The translations under genes were made by a program, and so were the position numbers. A DNA stretch of 64,000 nt from Unio delphinus (taxonomy: Eukaryota > Mollusca > Bivalvia > Unionida > Unionidae), in NCBI GenBank assembly GCA_029339505.1, contig JAQISU010000094.1:7732001-7796000 (forward strand), read 5' to 3'. This document shows positions 58,052 to 64,000 of the stretch, piece after piece. Within the stretch, counting starts at the first letter, position 1. Each line of letters opens with the position of its first letter. A model generated the notes under the pieces. That model did not search any database. It saw nothing but the letters and a program-made list of their open reading frames with translations, and had not been told where the DNA came from.

Positions 58052-61000
58052 ATGGAGGAATCAAACCTTCATATCGCATCAATAAACGCAAATGGATTAG
58101 ATAAGGAAAAAACTGCACGACTACTAAACTTAAAACAGGACATTATATTAATTCAAGAAACCCACAACAAACTTACACGAGAAATGATATGGACTTTAGA
58201 ATAAAAAATGGATGCTATAGTAGTTAATAGTTTAGCAAAAAACAATGATACAAGGGCGGGGGTAGCGATAATAATAAGAGGGAAAGCTAGGCAAAATTGG
58301 GAAATCCAACAAATAGATAGTACCCTTGAAGGGAGATTAATAAATATAAAAAAAGATAATCTGCATATTTTAAATATATATGCCCCTGCAGAAAGGGAAC
58401 GTCACTTTGACTTTATAAAACATCTAATTAAATATTTAAATACTTTCACAGCACAACATCTTATTATGGGGGGTGACTTTAACTGGGTGGGGGAAAACGT
58501 AGACAGAAGTGATAAACTTACAACTCAAGATCTATATGCCATGGCAATTATGGGTAAGTTAATAAACAAAAATAAACTAACAGATGTGTATAGAAGACTT
58601 AATCTGTTAAGAACAGAATATACACACGAATACTTAGGGAAAGGAAAAATTAACCAATATAAGGCAAGTAGATTAGATAGGTTTTACGTTTCAGATTTCG
58701 ACCAAAAAATATATAAAAGAGCGGAAATTCTAGATTATAAACTTTCTGACCATAAACTAATAACACTTGAAATAGTGATCAAAAATAATAGATGGGGAAA
58801 GGGGATATGGAAACTAAACAACTCAATTCTTGAAGATGAAGCACTAATTCAAGAAATAAAAAATTAAATTCCATAAATAATTAAAAATCAAATGGAACAA
58901 AACATAGCTGATATAGCTACTGATTGGGACACTCTTAAACGAAAAATAAAGAAAATAGCGATATATCACTCAACCAAGCGTATGCAACTCCAAAAAATAG
59001 AAAAACTTCAATGTAAATATTTAATAAATGCAAACCATACATCTTTAAGGGATAAAGAAAATTGTTCTAAATACCTAGAACAATTAGAAAATGTAGAAAC
59101 CAAAGTGAATGAAATAAGGGCGGGTAAATTTCACCACATATACACTAAGGCTAAAGAAATGTATAAAAGGGAGGAAAAAAGGAAGGGGGAAATAAAACAC
59201 TAGACACCTTAATAGTAGAAGGGAGGGAAATAACTACTAAAGCTGAAATTATGAGCGAAGTTCAAAAGTATTACGAAACATTATACACGTCTCAATGCAT
59301 AGACACGAACATAATCACAAACTATCTAAACTCAGTACAATGTGAGATGATCTCATCTGAACACAAGTTACGGTGTGATGAACTCATCTCTGTGGAAGAA
59401 GTGCAAGCCACAATTAAAGAACTTGCAAAAAAAACAAAGCTCCGGGCAGAGATGGCCTCACTGCGGAATTCTATAAGAAATTCCAAAGTGAGGTGGCACA
59501 AATTTTAGCTAATTTATATAATAATATACTTTTAAAAAATGACAAAATGACAAAATCTATGAGGGAGGGAGTGATTACCATTATATATAAAGGGAAAGGG
59601 GACAGATCGGACCTTAAAAATTGGAGACCCATCTCTCTCCTTAATACAGATTACAAAATTTTGAGTAGCATTTTAGCTAAGAGAATAAAAAACTGGATAA
59701 ACACCATAGTAAACACTAACCAAACATGCGGAGGTAAAGATAGAAGCATACATAACAACATACTTAATATTAGGACAATAATATATTATATTAAAAATGC
59801 TAATAAGAAATATGCTATGGTACTTTTCGATCAGGAAAAAGCATTTGATAGACTCGAACCTAATTACACGCAAAAAGTACTTGAAAAATTTGGTTTTGGA
59901 AAAAACTTTTCAAAACTGGACAAAAATCTTGTACAATAATATCTCGGCAAAAGTACAAGTAAATGGAGCATGCACGGGAAAATTTGAAATAAATAGGTCA
60001 GTGAGGCAAGGCTGCCCACTGTCCATGCTATTATACGTAATAGCAATAGAAATCTTGAGTATTAGGATACGAAATAACACTAATATAAAAGGCATAAAAA
60101 TTCCAAACTTAAAAGAGGAATTTAAAATGCTACAACATGCTGATGATTGTACAAACTTTATAATTGATCCAAATTCCTTTAAATATCTGCAAAAGGAATA
60201 TGAAAAATTTGGAAAAGCTTCAGGATCAAAAATAAATCATGACAAAACTGAGATCCTTTTAATAGAAAACTGGAGGGGAAACCACCCTGGTTTACCCCCC
60301 AACTTAATTAAAAGAAAGGTAAAAGCCCTGGGGATAATCTTCGGGGAAAATGAAGAGAAAGAAAACTTGAATAAAATAAAAACAAAAATAAAGGAAATAA
60401 TAGAAATCTGGGCCCCTGTGCCACTTAGTCTAATAGAACGTTCACAGGTTGCAAAAACATATATGTATTCAAATTTGACTTATCTAGTAAACACTGTGGA
60501 CATAAAAAAACAAAACACTAGAAACAATAGATAATGAAATTATAGATTATATATGGAATTTTAAACTACATTACATACATAAAGCAATATTATATAGGAC
60601 TAAAAATAAGGGGGGTTTAGCCTTGCCTAATCCCCTCTTAATAAAAAATAAAAGTATATTAAATAGGTTTAAAAGAATTAACAGTACACCCCAAACACCT
60701 TGGGAAGCAATAAACATTTTTTGGCTAGGTTTAGGTATGAAACAGACACGACATCTACATGAACAACAGATTAGTTAAGACCTTAGATACACCACACTTA
60801 TATAGGGAAAAAAAGGGTTATTAGATAGGTATAGAAATAATAAAAAAAAACTATGGGAACTGAGTAAAGACGACACATATAGACTGATTTTAGATGAAGA
60901 TATAACAAACAATAAAACAAAATTAGAAATAGATAATCCCTCTATAAATTGGGACAGAGTGTGGGGGCATTGGACTGACGTAAATTCACCGAAAGTACAG

Positions 61001-61345
61001 AGTATGCTGTATACATACCTCCACAACGCCTGGTTAACAGGTGAAGTGGCTTATAGAAGACGCCTGACAAAAAAACAAATAAATTGCCCTCTATGCAATA
61101 AAGCCCTCTATACAAAGTACCACACAATTACTCAAAGGAAGAAAGAATCAAACTAATTATAGAAATAATGAAGGTCGACAGATACGACAGACGCCAATTA
61201 CTCTTCCTAGACGGCAACTTTAATAAACAATTGGTTAGACAAATAACGGACTTTATTACGAATACTTTAATAAGATGTGGTCCCCTAATGAAGGTTAAGG
61301 GAATACAAAAGGTTTTAAATAATAGAACCTACTCAAAAATTTAAT
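58052..61345 (+). pseudogene. LINE ORF2 (endonuclease and reverse transcriptase)
   Basis: From ATG 58,052: NLHIASINANGLD, IILIQETHN with the catalytic Glu, then an in-frame TAA at 58,202; GGDFNW and RLDRFYVS, and DYKLSDHKLI complete the APE endonuclease. Further stops or shifts occur near 58,865, 59,203, 59,470 and 59,930. RT blocks are REGVITIIYKGKGDRSDLKN, WRPISLLNTDYKI, LFDQEKAFDRL, SVRQGCPLS and QHADDCTNFI, the catalytic A-D-D with His in place of the usual aromatic. A C-terminal CPLCNKALYTKYH resembles the zinc segment of L1 ORF2, and the end is near KVLNNRTYSKI. Confidence 0.78.
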
Positions 61346-61490
61346 TTAATCAAATTTTAATTGAATTTAAATTAACATTAAATTTAATTAGATTTGATTA
61401 ATTTTAAATTTTAAATTTTAAATTTTAAATTTTTAATTTAATTTATTTTAACTTTAATTTTGTGGAAAACAAAAACAACAAAAAAAAAAC

Positions 61491-62400
61491 AGGGTAAAGT
61501 ACATATGAGGACACTGCGGGGCTATGTCACATGGCGCTACGCGAAGTGAACAGGCCTGCAGAAGAGTGTGGAAGAAAAACCCAATCTAAGTGAATTAATA
61601 TTAATATTATTCTACTTTACTCTTCATAATATGCACTTTACAATTTCGTTTCTTTTTAAATATGAATATAAATTATAAATATATGGCATGATTCTAAATA
61701 TTTCTCTGGAACCTTCTTCCATGCTTTTTCTGCCATGACTGCATCCCACAGCAGCCATGGATCCCAAATTTATGGGAAAATAAAAACTTTTTGGGAAATT
61801 TTATTAGTCAAAAATAAATTAAAAAATGGCCGGACTAATTGAGGAAGGAACTGTACAGCCAAATAAATTTGTACAGTTTCTACCTCAAGGAAAACGGATC
61901 AATTTAACAAAAGTAGATAAACTGAGACACAAATAAAGCATTTTCTAAATAACGCACCTCATATTATATCAAAATTCAAAATTCACAATAAAATTCTTCT
62001 TTAAATTGAAATTATCTCCCCTTTTTGATGGGAGGTAAAAAAAAACAACAGCTAAGACAACTATAATGATTTGATCAAAAGGCTATCCTGAACACTTCTA
62101 CAAGTATATAATATACTTATATAGCAAACATACAAATAGCACCAAACACATAGCAAACACCAGGATGTAAAGTGACCAACAGCCATGGTCGACAAACATT
62201 AAAAGTGACTTTCTAGAATGGGTAGATCAAATCCCAACTAGAAAGGAACACTTATACTAACACTAGGAAATAAAAAATACCCCTTTTCAAATTATCTTAT
62301 AACCCCGATGGGGAAAATTAAATGGGGATTTAGATGCAAAGAATAATAAAAAACAACATAATAACATTCGGGGTGAACACACATACACAAACTTTTTTAA
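61491..62400. other. Gene-free stretch with a 36-codon frame
   Basis: Within it, 61,826-61,936 on the plus strand encodes MAGLIEEGTVQPNKFVQFLP and ends KVDKLRHK, which recalls the N-terminus of some Tx1-clade ORF1 proteins. It may be the 5' stump of another LINE copy, but this is unproven. Nothing else is recognised. Confidence 0.3.
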
Positions 62401-62687
62401 TTTTTTTTTTTATTGGGGGAGGGGGGCATCTGTCTGGTGACCCAAAAAAAAAATTGGGTCCAAAGTGCGCCAATAAATATCCTTGTGGCAGTTGTAGTGC
62501 AACTTGTGCATTTGAGTGTGTTTACTGTATTACGTGTGCAAATTGGTACCATAGACAGTGTCAGTCCATGAGTGACGAAGAGCTAAGACAATGGGGAGAA
62601 TTGGAGTTGAATTATATGTGTACCTCCTGTCGTTCTTTGAATGGATCCAGGTTTGACTTTGTCAGTGCACTGCAACGTCTCGGGATG
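62400..62687 (+). CDS. PHD-finger exon with decayed 2A-like motif
   Basis: The frame reads HLSGDPKKKLGPKCANKYPC and CVYCITCANWYHRQCQSMSD, then YMCTSC: a PHD-type zinc finger (Cys4-His-Cys3 pattern with the diagnostic W-Y-H-x-x-C). Immediately before it, GDPKKKLGP lines up with the 2A translational-skip consensus GDxExNPGP, but key residues are changed. PHD fingers following 2A motifs are typical of ORF1 in some invertebrate CR1-like LINEs. The exon ends at ATG before GTGAGT (62,688). The start is uncertain. Confidence 0.55.
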
Positions 62688-62798
62688 GTGAGTAAATTTT
62701 CATTTTTAATTAACGGTTGTTAATGGTTCAATTTTTTAACAGCAATATATCTCTAACACACCTTTCAATGTAAATTGATTGTTTGTGTCATCACATAG

Positions 62799-62873
62799 CT
62801 ACCAGATATATTGTCTCCATTAGCATTAACGTGGTCCCCAAGAATGAAAGAAGCCGATGGACCGAACAGAACA
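62799..62873 (+). CDS. Candidate second exon of the PHD protein
   Basis: The acceptor GTCATCACATAG and the donor GTAATT bracket LPDILSPLALTWSPRMKEAD, which continues the phase-0 frame of the PHD exon. It may simply run to the TAA four bases later. Support is from borders and phase only. Confidence 0.3.
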
Positions 62874-62879
62874 CAGTAA

Positions 62880-64000
62880 TTAAAATAAATATGTGTTTTA
62901 AACATGTATCTTTACAACTCTCAATGATTTGTCAAGCATTTATGGGAAATAATCTTGTGTTAAGAGAACTATCTCTTTATAACAACTATACAATTTATTT
63001 TGATAATGTACATCACAAGAAAATGATGAATGCTGGTAGATTTGCATCAAGGCTTATTCGTACCATGGCTGATACGGTCCGTATTACCGGTTGATTCAGA
63101 CCAGGTGAAATATGAAAATGAAAACAGTGGAACAACTTGATTTATACCATATATTAATAGTACAACTTTTTTAGCACGCATAATAACAAACTGTAAAACG
63201 AGTTTTTGCCTAGTAAATTTACATCATAAAGTTATTAGCATGTTTCTAGTCGAAATAAAATCAGCACAAATATGAGCTATCTCATTTAGTGTTTTTAAAC
63301 AATTTTTTCCTATTCCAACAATAAACAAAATATAATGTACACTTTTACCAATTCAGCAATTTCAAAATCGACTGATTATAGAATATATTTTATATCATAT
63401 TTTTGTAAGTATTCTTTGAAATTATAGGTCAATTAAATATTTATTAACATTCGTTATCATATATTCGTTATGTAATTACATAGGCTCAGTTACAATTTTA
63501 ATAATCCAATTATTAATGCTAAGTATAGTTAACGCTAAGGTGTTTAGTGGTGTATTCACAACTTTTGTGTTGTTAAACATAGATGTTGCAGTGTAATATT
63601 GTTGTATACGTGTTAAAGTGTGAAACATTATTCGGATATCATATTCTTTAATTGATAACAGTGTATATTTTCTTTGTAAGCCTTCTGTCCGTGCTCGTAA
63701 GCACGCTAAACTAGAGCAGTATAGTATTAACCGTTTCCAACACGCTGAGGGATCATCAGCAGAATTAAATAGCCAAATAAAGTAATAAAATTATGATATT
63801 TATATTCTGTATACACCGTAACTTAAATCGGATAATGTTTGCGATGTCTCCTGCCATTACTATTTTTAAAAAAAACCAACACATTAATAGCTGCATTAAT
63901 TATTATAAAACACCATCAGAAATATGTGAATGTATGGGTTACTTGAATTAGAGTACTTTACAGGAAAATTCGAGCCTTATCTCACCTTCAAATCATAATT
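62880..64000. other. Gene-free end of window
   Basis: AT-rich DNA with no supported gene or element. A continuing downstream exon of the PHD protein cannot be excluded. Confidence 0.45.

Larger units (their letters stand above)
56291..61490 (+). mobile_element. Tx1/L1-type LINE, near full length, decayed
   Basis: Two consecutive coding regions are present: a nucleic-acid-binding ORF1 with CCHC knuckle, and ORF2 with an APE-type endonuclease and RT. The 3' end is a striking AAATTTT-rich tail (61,340-61,440) followed by an A-rich stretch. Length (about 5.2 kb) and order match L1/Tx1-clade elements. Several stops and frame shifts show that it is inactive, although fewer than in the older fragments of this window. 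Confidence 0.8.

Overview
The window reads as nuclear DNA of an animal, most likely a mollusc (possibly a gastropod). The supports are AT-rich sequence, split genes with GT/AG junctions, a dense mix of non-LTR, LTR, Penelope and DNA transposons of the kinds seen in lophotrochozoans, a tRNA-derived SINE family, and large microsatellite and minisatellite arrays. No bacterial-style operon or CRISPR is present. The organism call is inference from element types; no species marker is visible.

Layout. 1-2.9 kb: AT-rich spacer, an (AC)n(AT)n microsatellite and a decayed LTR related to the young LTR element further on. 2.9-4.5 kb: a small element with inverted repeats carrying two divergent virus-like genes, an FtsK/HerA-type packaging ATPase and a parvovirus-like phospholipase A2 (PLA2). 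5.2-12.2 kb: a split host gene ending in a HECT-type region, with reading-frame breaks. 13.2-16.1 kb: a second, longer, heavily broken relative of the 2.9 kb element, with helicase, HNH-like, integrase, PLA2 and ATPase remnants. 16.2-20.9 kb: LINE fragments and a SINE with a clear target duplication. 20.9-29.3 kb: a young, nearly intact LTR retrotransposon with the rare domain order gag-protease-integrase-RT-RNase H (Gmr1-like), inserted with a 5-bp duplication into the RNase H end of an older LINE.

29.3-35 kb is mostly repeats and featureless AT-rich DNA. 35.2-39.1 and 40.9-47.3 kb are two direct copies of one segment carrying the last three exons of an unrecognised minus-strand gene. Their common intron holds very different satellite arrays, including about 70 copies of a 28-bp unit in the second copy. 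The first copy also carries a 331-bp hAT element that I recognise as SPIN-like, and the second copy preserves the empty site.

47.3-51.7 kb shows nothing recognisable. 51.7-55.1 kb is an SGNH-hydrolase-like fragment split by a 2.86-kb element with inverted repeats, which contains Penelope-type reverse transcriptase remains. 55.6-56.0 kb is a ~168-bp tandem repeat. At 56,253 lies a 37-bp match to the start of a histone H3 gene, directly before a Tx1/L1-type LINE (to ~61.5 kb). The window ends with a PHD-finger exon pair preceded by a decayed 2A-like motif.

The genes do not form one pathway. The window is mainly a record of nested insertions with one recognisable host gene (HECT) and one duplicated unknown gene. 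The strongest candidates for something new are the two virus-like integrated elements with the shared divergent PLA2/ATPase pair, the Gmr1-type element, the SPIN-like copy with its empty site, and the intronic minisatellite expansion.
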